Source of the DNA: Rhodoferax sp.
GTDB lineage: Bacteria; Pseudomonadota; Gammaproteobacteria; Burkholderiales; Burkholderiaceae_C
Assembly: GCF_013297935.1 (NCBI RefSeq)
Contig: NZ_JAAFIX010000014.1
Location: 1 to 61,224, forward strand
Length of the DNA: 61,224 nt
Direction: 5' to 3'
This document shows, piece after piece, positions 1-9,385 of the stretch; positions within the stretch are counted from its first letter, which is position 1; each line of letters starts with the position of its first letter. Below the pieces are notes generated by a model. It ran no database searches. It was not told the DNA's origin and saw only the letters and a program-made list of their open reading frames with translations. Position numbers and translations under genes: made by a program.

Positions 1-1
1 C

Positions 2-736
2 GGCATCGCCTTCCAAACCAACATCCTGGCCCTGAACGCAGCCGTAGAAGCCGCTAGAGCCGGAGAACAAGGCCGTGGCTTTGCCGTAGTAGCTTCTGAG
101 GTGCGCTCACTGGCCGGGCGATCTGCCGAAGCCGCCAAAGAAATCAAAATCCTGATCAACGCCAGCGTAGAGCGGGTCGAGCAAGGCAGCAACCTAGTCG
201 ACAAAGCCGGCGAGACCATGACCGAAGTGGTCAGCAGCATCCGCAGAGTGACCGACATCATGGGAGAAATCAGCGCGGCCAGCTCGGAGCAAAGTGCGGG
301 AGTCTCCCAAGTGGGAGAAGCCGTCACCCAGATGGACCAAGCCACGCAACAAAACGCTGCGCTGGTAGAAGAAATGGCAGCCGCTGCAAGCAGCCTGAAA
401 AGTCAGGCCAATGACCTGGTGCAGGTGGTGGCGGTGTTTAAGTTGGGGAATGAAAGCCACAGCAGCACCTACACCGGCGCCAGCCACCTGTCGGCACCTG
501 CTGCACCTGCCGCGGTGCGCAGCCAATCACCGGCCAAGAAAACATTCGCAGGCACCGAGCGCAGAGCCGCCGCGCAGACACTCCCCAAGCCCAGCGCCGC
601 CAAACCGGCAAGCACTACGGCTAAGCCGCCTGCGGGCAAGGCACCACCGGTGCTGGTAGCCCATGCGCCGACTCCGCCCAAAACCAGCTTCAAGGCCACG
701 CCCGCAGGTGGTGATGATGACTGGGAGACTTTTTAA
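2..736 (+). CDS. Methyl-accepting chemotaxis protein, C-terminal part (5' end outside window)
   Basis: Cytoplasmic signalling domain of a chemoreceptor, which controls CheA through CheW. The reading frame is open from base 2, so the start, sensor and HAMP domains lie to the left. The first residues are the conserved hairpin tip ([18 protein letters not shown]), followed by the descending helix to about residue 146. Then comes a roughly 95-residue Ala/Pro/Lys-rich linker that ends in DDDWETF. The final WETF resembles the NWETF pentapeptide that tethers the adaptation enzymes CheR and CheB in enteric receptors; its role here is inferred. Bases 2-442 are nearly identical to the complement of 39514-39954 in another chemoreceptor gene. 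The stop codon overlaps the 3' end of gph by 4 bases. Confidence 0.95.
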   Translation, partial: GIAFQTNILALNAAVEAARAGEQGRGFAVVASEVRSLAGRSAEAAKEIKILINASVERVEQGSNLVDKAGETMTEVVSSIRRVTDIMGEISAASSEQSAGVSQVGEAVTQMDQATQQNAALVEEMAAAASSLKSQANDLVQVVAVFKLGNESHSSTYTGASHLSAPAAPAAVRSQSPAKKTFAGTERRAAAQTLPKPSAAKPASTTAKPPAGKAPPVLVAHAPTPPKTSFKATPAGGDDDWETF

Positions 737-1440
737 ACCCAGTGCAGCTGGGCTAGAAAGTCCAGCACACCATCGGCATCCACACGGTCGACCGGCTCGC
801 CGTGGTTGTAGCCGTAGCTGACCAAAATGACCGGGCAACCGGCAGCGCGCGCGGCCAGGGCGTCGTTGCTGGAGTCGCCCACCATCAAGGTCCGGGCCGG
901 CACCGTCTGCAACTGTGCGCAGGCGTGCAGCAAGGGCATGGGGTCCGGTTTTTTGCGGGCCACCGCGTCACCACCAATGACTGCACTGAAGTAAACCGCC
1001 AACTGCTTTTCAGCCAACAAAGCCTGCGCAAATGCAGTGGGCTTGTTGGTCACACAAACAAGCTTCAGACCCGCCTGCTGCCACTGTGCAAGCGCCTCCC
1101 GCACGCCGGGGTACACCGCGGAATAGTGCCCGTTGACCTCCGGGTAGTGGCGTTGGTAGGCCTGCCATGCCGCCTCGAACAATGCTACGTTTTTTGTAGC
1201 TACTTGCGCAGTATCTATATGGGCCAGAAGGCTTTTTATTAAGTGTTCGGAGCCTTTGCCGACCAGCCGCTCCACCAGCGCCTGTTCGACCACAAAGCTC
1301 TGAAAAGGCTCCGGCAATTCTGCGAGCATGCGCTGCAAGGCTTGGACAAAGTCGCCCAAGGTATCGACCATCGTTCCGTCGAGGTCGACGATGACCGCAT
1401 CCGTGGCTGCCAAGGGTAGTTGTATCGGGTCTCTCACCAT
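733..1440 (-). CDS. gph: Phosphoglycolate phosphatase, HAD superfamily
   Basis: Hydrolyses 2-phosphoglycolate to glycolate, clearing a product of DNA repair and oxygenase side reactions. At 235 residues it has the HAD motifs in order: VDLDGT with nucleophile D19 and D21, VTNKPT (motif II), the lysine in ARKKPDP (motif III) and the acidic GDSSND (motif IV). The ATG overlaps the stop of the upstream GGDEF-EAL gene by 7 bases, which suggests translational coupling; rpe lies one gene further up. Residues about 67-86, in the cap region, are encoded by an antisense copy of the 57-base repeat (1184-1240), probably an in-frame insertion in a tolerant loop. Confidence 0.93.
   Translation of the reverse strand: MVRDPIQLPLAATDAVIVDLDGTMVDTLGDFVQALQRMLAELPEPFQSFVVEQALVERLVGKGSEHLIKSLLAHIDTAQVATKNVALFEAAWQAYQRHYPEVNGHYSAVYPGVREALAQWQQAGLKLVCVTNKPTAFAQALLAEKQLAVYFSAVIGGDAVARKKPDPMPLLHACAQLQTVPARTLMVGDSSNDALAARAAGCPVILVSYGYNHGEPVDRVDADGVLDFLAQLHWV
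1184..1240 (+). repeat. 57-base dispersed repeat, copy 1, inside gph (antisense)
   Basis: It begins GCTAC and closes the hairpin with GTAGC, a compensated version of the GCTAT/ATAGC stem seen in other copies. TTGCGCA follows at element positions 21-27, then GGGCCAGAA and GGCTTTTT. The GCC-AGAA-GGC part can form a second hairpin before the T-run. It aligns gaplessly with eight other copies. It lies within gph and reads antisense to it, so its likeness to the other copies cannot come from protein conservation. Confidence 0.8.
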
Positions 1441-4232
1441 AGGTGTTCCTGCTTGGGGCGCCCTTGTATCCAGGACACCAATTCATTCAAAGGCATGGGG
1501 CGCGCGATCCAATAACCCTGCGCCTTTTCGCAGCCCAAGTCAGCCATCTGCCGGGCTTGGGCTTCTGTTTCAATACCCTCCGCCACCGTGCCGAGTTGCA
1601 AAGTGGCCGCCACCTTGAGGGTCGCCTCGATGAGCACACGGTGGTATTCACTCTGGTCGAGCAAGCTCACAAACGAGCGGTCGATTTTGATGGAGTGGAC
1701 CGGAAGCTCATGCAAGCAGGCCAGTGAGGAATACCCGGTGCCGAAGTCGTCCAATGACAGAGCCACCCCCATGGCGCGCAGCGCCTGCAAGGTGCTTTGC
1801 ACCAACGCGTCCTGGGCCGCCAGGCTCTCGGTGACCTCCAGGACCAGCTGGTGGGGCTCCATGTGAGCGTTGCGCAAGGCGTCGCGCACCAACTCCACCA
1901 AACCGGGCTCACGCAACTGCGCCCGCGACAGGTTGACCGAGACACTGGGGGGCGCTTCCGGCCCGAGCACCCGCTGCAGCTTTTCAAATGCCAGGCAGGA
2001 CTCTTCCAACACAAATTGGCCCAAGGCTGCAATCAGCCCGCACGACTCTGCCAAAGGAATAAAGTCGACTGGCGACACCGGCCCGCGCACCGGGTGCCGC
2101 CAGCGGACCAGAGCCTCCATACCCGCAAGCTCATACCCGGGCAGGCGCACCAGCGGCTGGTACACCACCGACATTTCGTGCTTGCCCAGCGCCTCACGAA
2201 GATCGTTTTCCAGGGCCACGGAGTCACTCAGCTCAGAGCGCATGGCAGGGTCAAACACCACATAGCGTGCGCGCCCGGTGCGCTTGGCCTCGTACATGGC
2301 AATGTCTGCATCGCGCAGCACGCTGTCCGCGTCGGCTTGCGCATGGAGGCTGGTCACGATGCCGATGCTCACCGTCGAGGTCACCCGGTGCCCTTCCACC
2401 TGGTAGGGCACGGCCAGCACATCCAGCAAACGCCCGGCGACGTGGATGGCGTCCAGGTCCCCCCGGATGTCGTCCAGCAACACCACGAACTCATCGCCCC
2501 CGATCCGGGCGGCGACTTTCTCAAAATCGTCGGCTTGCACAAACGCATCGCCGGGGCGCAAGCTCTCCTCCAGGCGGCGCGCAATCTGGCGCAACAAAGC
2601 GTCTCCCACGGTGTGGCCCAAGGTGTCGTTGACTTGTTTGAAACGGTCAAAGTCCATGAACAGCACTGCGAAGTGGTAGCCGGGCTCCTGGCGGCGGCGC
2701 TCAATGGCGGCGCGGATCATCTCCACCATCTCGGTGCGGTTGGGCAGCGCGGTCAGGTCGTCGGTACGGGCGGCGGTGCGCAGTTGCTGCTCCAGCGCTT
2801 TCTGCGCGTTCACGTCCATGGCAACCCCCGCGATCCGGAGCACACGCCCTTGGACCGTGCGGTCGGCAGCCCGCCCTGCAAACAATATCCAGACCCACCG
2901 TCCGGAGTAGTGGCGCAGGCGCACCGACAGGCGGTGCTCGCGGGATTCATCCTGCAGGTGCATGCGCACCGACTGCTCCCAGGCGGACAAATCTTCGGGG
3001 TGGATCAGGCTGCGCCAAGTCGAGGCGTGGGGCACCAACACCCCGTCGGGGTAGCCCAATATCTGCTGCATGCGCCGGTTCCAGCCCACACTCTGGTCCA
3101 CCAGATCCCAATGCCAGATACCCAGGCCTGCGCCTGATACTGCCAGCGACAAAATTTCCTGCTGTGAGCGCACCTCGCTCAGGTCCGTTGCGACCATGAC
3201 CCAGCCGGACACAGCCCCGTCCGGCTCCGAGATCGGCTGCATGTCCAGCAACACCCAGCCGAGCTCCCCTTTCTTGGTCACGATGCGCACCTCGCGCTTG
3301 ATGCCGCGCCCCCGTATCAGCGACTCGGTGAACTCGGTGAAATGGGTGGGGTCAGCACTGCGCCCTTTGAGCAGCGTGCCGATACGGCGACCACAGGCCT
3401 GCTCGTCGCTGTGGCCGGTCAGGGCGCTAAAGGCCTGATTCACCCACACCACTCGCAAGCCCGCATCCGTAATGGCGATCGCGTTGGAACTGATCTCCGC
3501 CACAGTCGCCATCCGCTTCAGCCGCTCTGCCTGACGGGTCAGCTCCTGGTATTGGCGACGCACTGCCCGCGCCGTTGGCTCCACGACCAACATCGCAAGC
3601 GTCAGTGCGAGGATAAGAATCCCGGTGGCAATCGCCCAGACCGTTCCGATAAGGCGACGACTGCGCTGCGCGGTCTCGGCGGTCAACTCCCGGGCTAGCC
3701 CATACAGCGCACTCTCCGCACGCTGCAAGGCCTGGCGCAACTCGGCGACTTCGACAGTCTGCACGCTTGCCCCAGGAATCTGTACAGCGTCCAGTGGCAC
3801 CCACAAGGCCCGGCGAACCGATGCCCATTCGCGGAACGCCGCCAGCACCTCGGCGGACTCCAGCGGCGCGGTTGCAGTCTGGGTCTGCAACAGCGCCTCG
3901 GCGACCTCGGTTTCGTTGCGCAGCCGCGCGCTGCTCAAACGCAGGTCTTGGCGTTGTCCTTCAGAGACCTCGTGCGATCCATCAGGCAACAGCAGACTCA
4001 AGCGCCCCACCAACACCCGCTGCTCTGCCACGGTTTGGAGCAGCTGCAAATCAACCTGACGGTCGGCCTGCCACTGCAAGGACAAGACCGCCCGGAACAT
4101 GCCCAGCAACAGCAAGAGCAGCAAGACCCCATACATCGCCACCCGTACCCGGATGTGTGCATGCCGCCCGCCCACCAACAAGTGGCCCAGGGACTCCCGG
4201 ACGCGAACTGCGATGCGTGTGAGCGTGTTCAA
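1434..4232 (-). CDS. Membrane-bound diguanylate cyclase/phosphodiesterase with two PAS domains
   Basis: Makes or degrades cyclic di-GMP. Architecture over 932 residues: a transmembrane helix near 34-50, an extracytoplasmic helical region to about 195, a second transmembrane helix near 197-216, two PAS domains (about 240-355 and 362-485), GGDEF (about 490-655) and EAL (about 670-920). The GGDEF motif is intact in ARIGGDEFVVLL. The EAL domain keeps EALVRW, NLS, EVTE, DDFGTGYSS and AEGIET, so both domains look catalytic. The start at 4232 is a TTG with no clear ribosome site. An ATG at 4136 would start just before the first transmembrane helix and is a real alternative. It lies between rpe and gph. 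Confidence 0.93.
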   Translation of the reverse strand: MNTLTRIAVRVRESLGHLLVGGRHAHIRVRVAMYGVLLLLLLLGMFRAVLSLQWQADRQVDLQLLQTVAEQRVLVGRLSLLLPDGSHEVSEGQRQDLRLSSARLRNETEVAEALLQTQTATAPLESAEVLAAFREWASVRRALWVPLDAVQIPGASVQTVEVAELRQALQRAESALYGLARELTAETAQRSRRLIGTVWAIATGILILALTLAMLVVEPTARAVRRQYQELTRQAERLKRMATVAEISSNAIAITDAGLRVVWVNQAFSALTGHSDEQACGRRIGTLLKGRSADPTHFTEFTESLIRGRGIKREVRIVTKKGELGWVLLDMQPISEPDGAVSGWVMVATDLSEVRSQQEILSLAVSGAGLGIWHWDLVDQSVGWNRRMQQILGYPDGVLVPHASTWRSLIHPEDLSAWEQSVRMHLQDESREHRLSVRLRHYSGRWVWILFAGRAADRTVQGRVLRIAGVAMDVNAQKALEQQLRTAARTDDLTALPNRTEMVEMIRAAIERRRQEPGYHFAVLFMDFDRFKQVNDTLGHTVGDALLRQIARRLEESLRPGDAFVQADDFEKVAARIGGDEFVVLLDDIRGDLDAIHVAGRLLDVLAVPYQVEGHRVTSTVSIGIVTSLHAQADADSVLRDADIAMYEAKRTGRARYVVFDPAMRSELSDSVALENDLREALGKHEMSVVYQPLVRLPGYELAGMEALVRWRHPVRGPVSPVDFIPLAESCGLIAALGQFVLEESCLAFEKLQRVLGPEAPPSVSVNLSRAQLREPGLVELVRDALRNAHMEPHQLVLEVTESLAAQDALVQSTLQALRAMGVALSLDDFGTGYSSLACLHELPVHSIKIDRSFVSLLDQSEYHRVLIEATLKVAATLQLGTVAEGIETEAQARQMADLGCEKAQGYWIARPMPLNELVSWIQGRPKQEHLW

Positions 4233-4264
4233 AAGGAGGGTGCCGGGCTAGGCGGCGACGTGCA

Positions 4265-4939
4265 TCAGGCCAGCGCCAGACGCATCGCGTCCACCACGGC
4301 CTTGTAGTCCGGCTTGCCGAAAATCGCACTGCCGGCCACAAAGGTATCGGCACCGGCATCGGCCACGCGGCGGATGTTGTCGGTCTTGATGCCGCCGTCC
4401 ACTTCCAGGCGGATGTCCTTGCCACTGGCGTCGATGCGCTTGCGCACCGCCTCAATCTTGCGCAGGGCGGAGTCGATGAAGCTTTGGCCCCCAAAGCCGG
4501 GGTTCACGCTCATGATGAGGATAAGGTCAATGTCGTCAATCACCCAGTCCAGCACATCCAGCGGCTCGGCAGGGTTGAACACCAGGCCCGCCTTCACGCC
4601 CTTGCTTTTGATAGCCTGCACGCTGCGGTGCACGTGGCCGGAAGCGTCGGGGTGGAAACTGATGTAATCCGCGCCCGCCTCGGCAAAGCTGGCCGCCAGC
4701 GCATCCACCGGCGAAATCATGAGGTGCACATCGATCGGCACGGCCACACCCGCCGCCGTATTGGCGTGGGGTTTGAGGGCGCTGCAGATCATGGGGCCGA
4801 AGGTCAGGTTGGGCACATAGTGGTTGTCCATCACATCAAAGTGAATCCAGTCCGCACCGGCAGCGATCACGTTGGCCACTTCTTCGCCCAGGCGGGCGAA
4901 GTCGGCAGAGAGGATGGAAGGGGCAATGCGAAAGGTCAT
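4265..4939 (-). CDS. rpe: Ribulose-phosphate 3-epimerase
   Basis: Interconverts ribulose-5-phosphate and xylulose-5-phosphate in the pentose phosphate pathway. The 224-residue TIM barrel shows the family signatures: [14 protein letters not shown] at the N-terminus, [17 protein letters not shown] with metal-binding His and Asp, [21 protein letters not shown] and the phosphate-binding [10 protein letters not shown]. The length is normal. It heads a minus-strand run with the GGDEF-EAL gene and gph and is divergent from apaG; the 77-base gap between them must hold promoters for both. Confidence 0.97.
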   Translation of the reverse strand: MTFRIAPSILSADFARLGEEVANVIAAGADWIHFDVMDNHYVPNLTFGPMICSALKPHANTAAGVAVPIDVHLMISPVDALAASFAEAGADYISFHPDASGHVHRSVQAIKSKGVKAGLVFNPAEPLDVLDWVIDDIDLILIMSVNPGFGGQSFIDSALRKIEAVRKRIDASGKDIRLEVDGGIKTDNIRRVADAGADTFVAGSAIFGKPDYKAVVDAMRLALA

Positions 4940-5016
4940 GACAACGACGTCCAGAGAGTGGTTTCGGGATTGTGGGGGTATTTCAAGCTGCCTATTTTCG
5001 CAGGTAGCATTGCCGG

Positions 5017-5409
5017 ATGGCCAAATATGCTTTTCTGGTGGAAGTCAAACCCCAATACCTCGCAGATCAATCGGCGCCGGACGAGGACTTGTACGTCTTC
5101 GCCTACACCATCACCATTGTCAACATCGGTGAAGTGAGCGCCCAACTGATTTCCCGCACCTGGAACGTGAACGACGCCAACGGGCACACCGAGCGGGTCA
5201 AAGGCCTGGGGGTGGTGGGGCAACAACCCTTGCTCAAACCCGGGCAGGCCTTCGAGTACACCAGCGGCACCCGCCTGCGCACCCCGACCGGCACCATGCA
5301 CGGGAGCTTTTTTTGCGTGGCCGAAGACGGCGAAAAATTCGACACCGACATCCCGATGTTTGTACTCGATGCCTTGAGTGACTCAGGCGGCCCGCGCACC
5401 CTGCACTGA
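5017..5409 (+). CDS. apaG: ApaG protein
   Basis: Small beta-sandwich protein of about 130 residues, named for its place next to apaH in enteric bacteria; its molecular role is not settled. Family features are [31 protein letters not shown], the Gly-rich [21 protein letters not shown] and the C-terminal [18 protein letters not shown]. The ATG at 5017 matches the family N-terminus. The stop lies one base before the start of the next gene, so the two are probably co-transcribed. Confidence 0.95.
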   Translation: MAKYAFLVEVKPQYLADQSAPDEDLYVFAYTITIVNIGEVSAQLISRTWNVNDANGHTERVKGLGVVGQQPLLKPGQAFEYTSGTRLRTPTGTMHGSFFCVAEDGEKFDTDIPMFVLDALSDSGGPRTLH

Positions 5410-5410
5410 T

Positions 5411-7396
5411 ATGGCAAAAGCTCAAGACGACCTCTCGACCCTGCTGGAGCAGCTGGAACACCCGGCCACGGCGGTGGAGCGGCATATCTGGCTGATCCGC
5501 TTGGTGACCTGGGTGCGCGGCACCGAAGAAGCCCCGGAGGCACCGGCAGCCCGTGTGGAACTGCTCCTGGACGTGCTGGCCGCACGCCCCCACACCACCA
5601 AGCATTTGCGAAACTGGTGGGCCGAACTGCTGGGCACTGTGGATGGCAGCACCCTGCTCTCGGACTACGGCTTCGGCTCCCGCAACGCCTTTGTGAGCGA
5701 GCTGGTGGAGCGCTTGAATCGCAAGCTACTGCCCGCCACGCCCGAAACGCAGGACGCCTCGGAATTGTTTGCCCTGGTGTTGCACCACCCGCGCGATGCC
5801 CTCTGGATTGCCGCCCTGCCGGCCCCAACACTGGCTCGCCTCGCTGCGCTGCTCACGCTGACCGCCCCTGCCGAAAGCTTGCCCCGCGCATTGCGCCCTG
5901 TCAGCATGTGGCAGCACACCCTGGTCAACGCCTTGACTTTTTGCGTCAGCCAGATCCGGGCCACCGGTTTTTCGCAGGAAATGCGCCTGCGCATGAGCAG
6001 CCCGGTCCGCGATGGCAGCCCCTTTCACAGTCTCGCGGCAGATCTGGACCAGGTCATTGATGCCTGGCTGGGCGGCGCCAACACAGACCCGGCCGCGCAC
6101 CATTTCCGCAACCAGCTCGACGCCTGCCGGCAAGCCGCCTCCACGGTCTACACCCACCTGGATGCGCACGGCATCTCGGTGGACCTGGTGTTTCGCCTGC
6201 GGCAATTGCGTGAGCGGGTGCTGCGGGTGCGGGCGCTGCTGGATTGCCTGCTCGACGACACCGGCCACACCAGCGCCGCGCGGCTGCTCTCGCACCTGGC
6301 CAGCGTCGGCCAGGAGCAACGCAGCGTCGGCGCCCTGATTGCGTCCAACTCCTCCCTGCTTGCCGCCAAGGTGGCCGAGCGCAGCTCCGAGACCGGCGAG
6401 CACTACATCACCCGCAACCGGGCGGAATACCGCGCCATGCTGGGCAACGCGGCCGGTGGCGGCGCCCTGACCGCGCTGACCACGGCCATGAAGTTCGGCA
6501 TCATGGCCGTGGGCCTGTCGGCCTTTTGGTATGGATTCTGGTCCGGCGTTATGTATGCCGCGAGCTTTGTGCTGATCCAGATGCTGCACTTCACGCTGGC
6601 CACCAAGCAGCCGGCCATGACAGCCCCGGCCATGGCCGCCAAACTAAAAGACATCTCCGACTCCCAGGCACTACAGGCCTTTGTGGATGAGGTGACCCAT
6701 CTGGTGCGCTCACAAATGGCAGCCATTCTGGGCAACGTGATGCTGGTGTTTCCGGTGACAGTGCTGTTGTCCGCCGGCATGATGCTGGCCACCGGCGCGC
6801 CCATGATCAGCGCTGAGCGTGCGGACTACGTGCTGCACTCGCTCACCCTCCTGGGCCCCTCCTTGTTGTTCGCCGCGTTCACCGGCGTGCTGCTGTTCTC
6901 CAGCAGCATCGTGGCGGGGTGGGTGGAGAACTGGTTTGTGCTCCATCGGCTGGATTCGGCCATCCGCTACAACCCGCGCATCACGGCCCTGCTGGGCTCC
7001 CTGAGAGCGGACCGCTGGGCGCTCTTTATGCGCCACCACATTTCCGGGCTTGCCGCCAACATCTCCTTGGGCATGATGCTGGGCCTGGTGCCGGCCATTC
7101 TGGCGTTTCTCGGCCCGGCGCTCGATGTTCGCCACGTCACGCTCTCAGCCGGCCAGCTGGGCGCCGCCTGCGCGGCTCTGGGTTGGGAAGTAGTCCGCAA
7201 CCCGGCACTGTGGTGGGCAGTCGCCAGCATTCCCCTGATTGGCTTGCTCAATGTCGGCGTGAGCTTTTACCTCGCATTCCGGGTGGCTTTGCAGGCCCAC
7301 AATATTTCCGGCATCGACCGCTCCCGCATCCGCTCGGCCATCTGGCAACGCCTGGGCGCCCGGCCACTGAGCTTTTTGTGGCCCGCCAAAGAATGA
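5411..7396 (+). CDS. Site-specific recombinase-family membrane protein (PF10136 type)
   Basis: A large protein (661 residues from the ATG at 5411) of the family annotated as site-specific recombinase, common in beta- and gammaproteobacteria. The N-terminal half is soluble and helical. The C-terminal half has several hydrophobic segments (for example around residues 355-400, 438-470 and 480-510 and near the end), so the recombinase label is doubtful and a membrane role is as likely. I see no Ser or Tyr recombinase active-site signature. The frame is open further upstream, but 5411 follows the apaG stop directly. Its stop overlaps the thiL start as ATGA. Confidence 0.8.
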   Translation: MAKAQDDLSTLLEQLEHPATAVERHIWLIRLVTWVRGTEEAPEAPAARVELLLDVLAARPHTTKHLRNWWAELLGTVDGSTLLSDYGFGSRNAFVSELVERLNRKLLPATPETQDASELFALVLHHPRDALWIAALPAPTLARLAALLTLTAPAESLPRALRPVSMWQHTLVNALTFCVSQIRATGFSQEMRLRMSSPVRDGSPFHSLAADLDQVIDAWLGGANTDPAAHHFRNQLDACRQAASTVYTHLDAHGISVDLVFRLRQLRERVLRVRALLDCLLDDTGHTSAARLLSHLASVGQEQRSVGALIASNSSLLAAKVAERSSETGEHYITRNRAEYRAMLGNAAGGGALTALTTAMKFGIMAVGLSAFWYGFWSGVMYAASFVLIQMLHFTLATKQPAMTAPAMAAKLKDISDSQALQAFVDEVTHLVRSQMAAILGNVMLVFPVTVLLSAGMMLATGAPMISAERADYVLHSLTLLGPSLLFAAFTGVLLFSSSIVAGWVENWFVLHRLDSAIRYNPRITALLGSLRADRWALFMRHHISGLAANISLGMMLGLVPAILAFLGPALDVRHVTLSAGQLGAACAALGWEVVRNPALWWAVASIPLIGLLNVGVSFYLAFRVALQAHNISGIDRSRIRSAIWQRLGARPLSFLWPAKE

Positions 7397-8424
7397 GCAG
7401 TCCGGGCGAGTTTGAGCTGATCGCACAGTACTTTGCACGCGCCGGGCACCCGCTGCCCACCCGCGTGGTGCTGGGTATCGGAGACGATTGCGCTTTGTTG
7501 CAGCCCACGCCGGGCATGCAGTGGGCCATTAGCAGCGACATGCTGGTCAGCGGGCGGCATTTTTTCCCCGACGTGAGCTCCCGCACCCTGGGGCACAAAG
7601 CCTTGGCCGTCAACTTGAGTGACCTGGCCGCCTGTGGCGCCAAGCCCGTCGGCTTCACGCTCGCGCTGAGTTTGCCGGATGCCGATGCCGACTGGCTTCG
7701 GGAGTTTTCGCAAGGCCTGTTTACGCTGGCCGATGCGCACGACTGCCCTTTGGTGGGTGGCGACACCACCCGGGGCCCGCTCAATATTTGCATCACCGTG
7801 TTCGGTGAAGTGCCACCCGGGCAAGCTTTGCTGCGCAGTGGTGCCCGGGCGGGTGATGACATCTGGGTCAGCGGCACCCTGGGCGATGCTGCGCAGGCCT
7901 TGCATTGCCTGTGGGGCCGCGATGAACTGCCCGAGCCCGAAAAAACCCGGGCCCGCCAGCGCCTCGAACAACCCAGCCCCCGGGTCGCACTCGGCCAAGC
8001 TCTGCGCGGTGTGGCCCATGCCGCTGCCGATGTGAGCGACGGGCTGCTGGGCGACCTGGGTCACATCCTCAAAGCAAGCGGAACAGGCGCAGAACTGCAG
8101 GCGGATGTTGCTATTACTTTAATAGCCAACTGCGCATATTCCAATTGGGCTAGCGGCACTTTTGACCTAAAAACTGGGCACCAGGCCCGTGACCTGCGCT
8201 ATGTCTTGTGCGGTGGGGACGACTACGAGCTGGTCTTTACCGCACTGCCCGCTCGGCGCGAGGCGGTAGCGGCTGCGGCCGCGCAGAGCCAGACCCCGGT
8301 CACGCGCATCGGCCGGGTGGTCGCCGGCACTGGAGTACGGGTGCTCGGGCCGGATGGTCAGCCTTTGCAGGGGGACTGGGCGAGTTTTGACCACTTCAAG
8401 GCGGCGACTGGGTCCGGTCTGTAA
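7393..8424 (+). CDS. thiL: Thiamine-monophosphate kinase
   Basis: Phosphorylates thiamine monophosphate to the diphosphate cofactor. 343 residues from the ATG at 7393, which overlaps the upstream stop. Family motifs are GIGDDCALLQP near the N-terminus, SSDMLVSGRHF, KALAVNLSDLAACGA, GGDTTRG, the central VSGTLGDA and DVSDGLLGDL, and the C-terminal CGGDDYELVFTA. Between ELQAD and the ARDLRYVLCGGDDYE block lie about 20 extra residues (AITLIANCAYSNWASGTFDL) encoded by a sense copy of the 57-base repeat, an apparent in-frame insertion. The active-site segments on both sides are intact. Confidence 0.95.
   Translation: MSSPGEFELIAQYFARAGHPLPTRVVLGIGDDCALLQPTPGMQWAISSDMLVSGRHFFPDVSSRTLGHKALAVNLSDLAACGAKPVGFTLALSLPDADADWLREFSQGLFTLADAHDCPLVGGDTTRGPLNICITVFGEVPPGQALLRSGARAGDDIWVSGTLGDAAQALHCLWGRDELPEPEKTRARQRLEQPSPRVALGQALRGVAHAAADVSDGLLGDLGHILKASGTGAELQADVAITLIANCAYSNWASGTFDLKTGHQARDLRYVLCGGDDYELVFTALPARREAVAAAAAQSQTPVTRIGRVVAGTGVRVLGPDGQPLQGDWASFDHFKAATGSGL
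8110..8166 (+). repeat. 57-base dispersed repeat, copy 2, inside thiL (sense)
   Basis: Begins GCTATTACTTTAATAGC, a perfect 6-base-pair hairpin, then CTGCGCATATTCCA, GGGCTAGCG and ACTTTTGAC. It aligns without gaps with the other eight copies. In thiL it is read in the frame GCT-ATT, one base different from the frame used in pncC and glcD. The match may run on by about five bases (CTAAAA here, GCTAAAA in the pncC copy), so the full element could be a little longer than 57. Confidence 0.85.
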
Positions 8425-8525
8425 AAAAGCGTAAACCGGACATTGTTCCTACGACCGCGCGGGACTTTGTTTGACAATACCCTGGCCGCCGCTTGGCGGT
8501 ACCGAATATCTGCTCAGGAGCGTTT

Positions 8526-9320
8526 TTGCCCGCCGACACCCCCGCCGCTCAAGGCTATGTTTACAAGCAGCTCAAGCGTTTGGGGTTGTCCGACACCTTG
8601 GCCTTGCAAACCGCTCCCATGGTCAAGGTGCAGGCCTTTGACGCAGGTAAGCGCTTGTGGAGCAAGGGCAGCGAGGTAAAGCAGTGGATGTTCATCATCC
8701 AAGGCCTGGTTTCCGCTTCGGTACCCACCACCAACTCGGAGTCCACCCCTATTTCGGTGTACGGGCGCGGAGCGTGGTTCGGTGAGCAATCCATCATCAA
8801 CCGCAAGCCCAGCTTTGCCGACTACGTGTGCCTGACCGCCACGGAAGTACTCACCCTGCCGGCTGCGCAGTTTGACCACTTGTTTGTGACGGAGCCGAAC
8901 TTTGCCCGCTTCGTTGCCAAGCTCATGGCCTGGCGGGTGCAAAAAACCTCGGAAACCCTGACGCTGATGAAGCTGGGCAACCCGTGCATGCGGGTGGTTA
9001 TGGGCCTGGCCCAGTTTGCGGAAGCCCTGGCCTACCGCTCAGACCGGCCACCTACCATCGGTTTCGGGGAAGGCGTGGAGATTCCGATTCCCCAGAACAC
9101 CCTGGCCTCACTCTGTGGGGTGTCGAGAACTTTGTTTTCCGAGTACGTGCAACAACTCGCGACCCACGGCTGGCTCAAGCTGTCTTACGGGAAACTGGAG
9201 ATTTTGTCTATCCACACCTGGCACGCCTTTGCCCGCAGCCAGCGGGAGGACAACCAGAACACCCTGAATGCCAGTATCCCGGACCTCCTGGCTTTGCTCG
9301 AGCGGCTGGACCGGGCTTAG
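8526..9320 (+). CDS. Crp/Fnr-family transcriptional regulator
   Basis: A cyclic-nucleotide-fold regulator with an N-terminal effector beta-roll (about residues 15-130) and a C-terminal winged helix (about 180-255, IPQNTLASLCGVSRTLFSEYV as recognition region). There is no N-terminal Cys cluster, so it is not an oxygen-sensing Fnr. I place the start at the TTG at 8526, because AGGAG at 8516-8520 sits five bases upstream; an in-frame TTG at 8493 has no such site. That gives 264 residues. It stands alone; its effector and targets are not visible. Confidence 0.88.
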   Translation: MPADTPAAQGYVYKQLKRLGLSDTLALQTAPMVKVQAFDAGKRLWSKGSEVKQWMFIIQGLVSASVPTTNSESTPISVYGRGAWFGEQSIINRKPSFADYVCLTATEVLTLPAAQFDHLFVTEPNFARFVAKLMAWRVQKTSETLTLMKLGNPCMRVVMGLAQFAEALAYRSDRPPTIGFGEGVEIPIPQNTLASLCGVSRTLFSEYVQQLATHGWLKLSYGKLEILSIHTWHAFARSQREDNQNTLNASIPDLLALLERLDRA

Positions 9321-9325
9321 CTCCC

Positions 9326-9357
9326 GATCGCAGCCTCAGTGCCCTCAGGCTGCGATC
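9326..9357. terminator. Inverted repeat between converging genes, possible terminator
   Basis: GATCGCAGCCT (9326-9336) is repeated as its exact complement AGGCTGCGATC (9347-9357), an 11-base-pair stem with a 10-base loop. It lies just after the stop of the Crp/Fnr gene and before the end of the converging EAL gene. No T-run follows on either strand, so it is either a weak bidirectional terminator or a protein-binding or mRNA-stabilising structure. Confidence 0.5.
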
Positions 9358-9385
9358 CAGCTCCAACTCCAACTCCGGCCCAAGC

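Noticed and set aside
4600..4625. GCTATCAAAAGC-like stretch in rpe
   Set aside because: It encodes a conserved part of the epimerase ([13 protein letters not shown]), and nothing after the first dozen bases matches the repeat.
5411..7396. Recombinase label as evidence of a mobile element
   Set aside because: The protein has membrane segments and no recognisable recombinase active site, and it sits in a stable housekeeping context between apaG and thiL.
8412..8441. GTCCGGT/ACCGGAC inverted repeat around the thiL stop as a terminator
   Set aside because: The loop is 16 bases long and no T-run follows. Chance is likely.
9220..9240. Sigma-54-like -24/-12 sequence (TGGCAC then TTGC)
   Set aside because: The spacing is one base too short and it lies inside the Crp/Fnr coding sequence.
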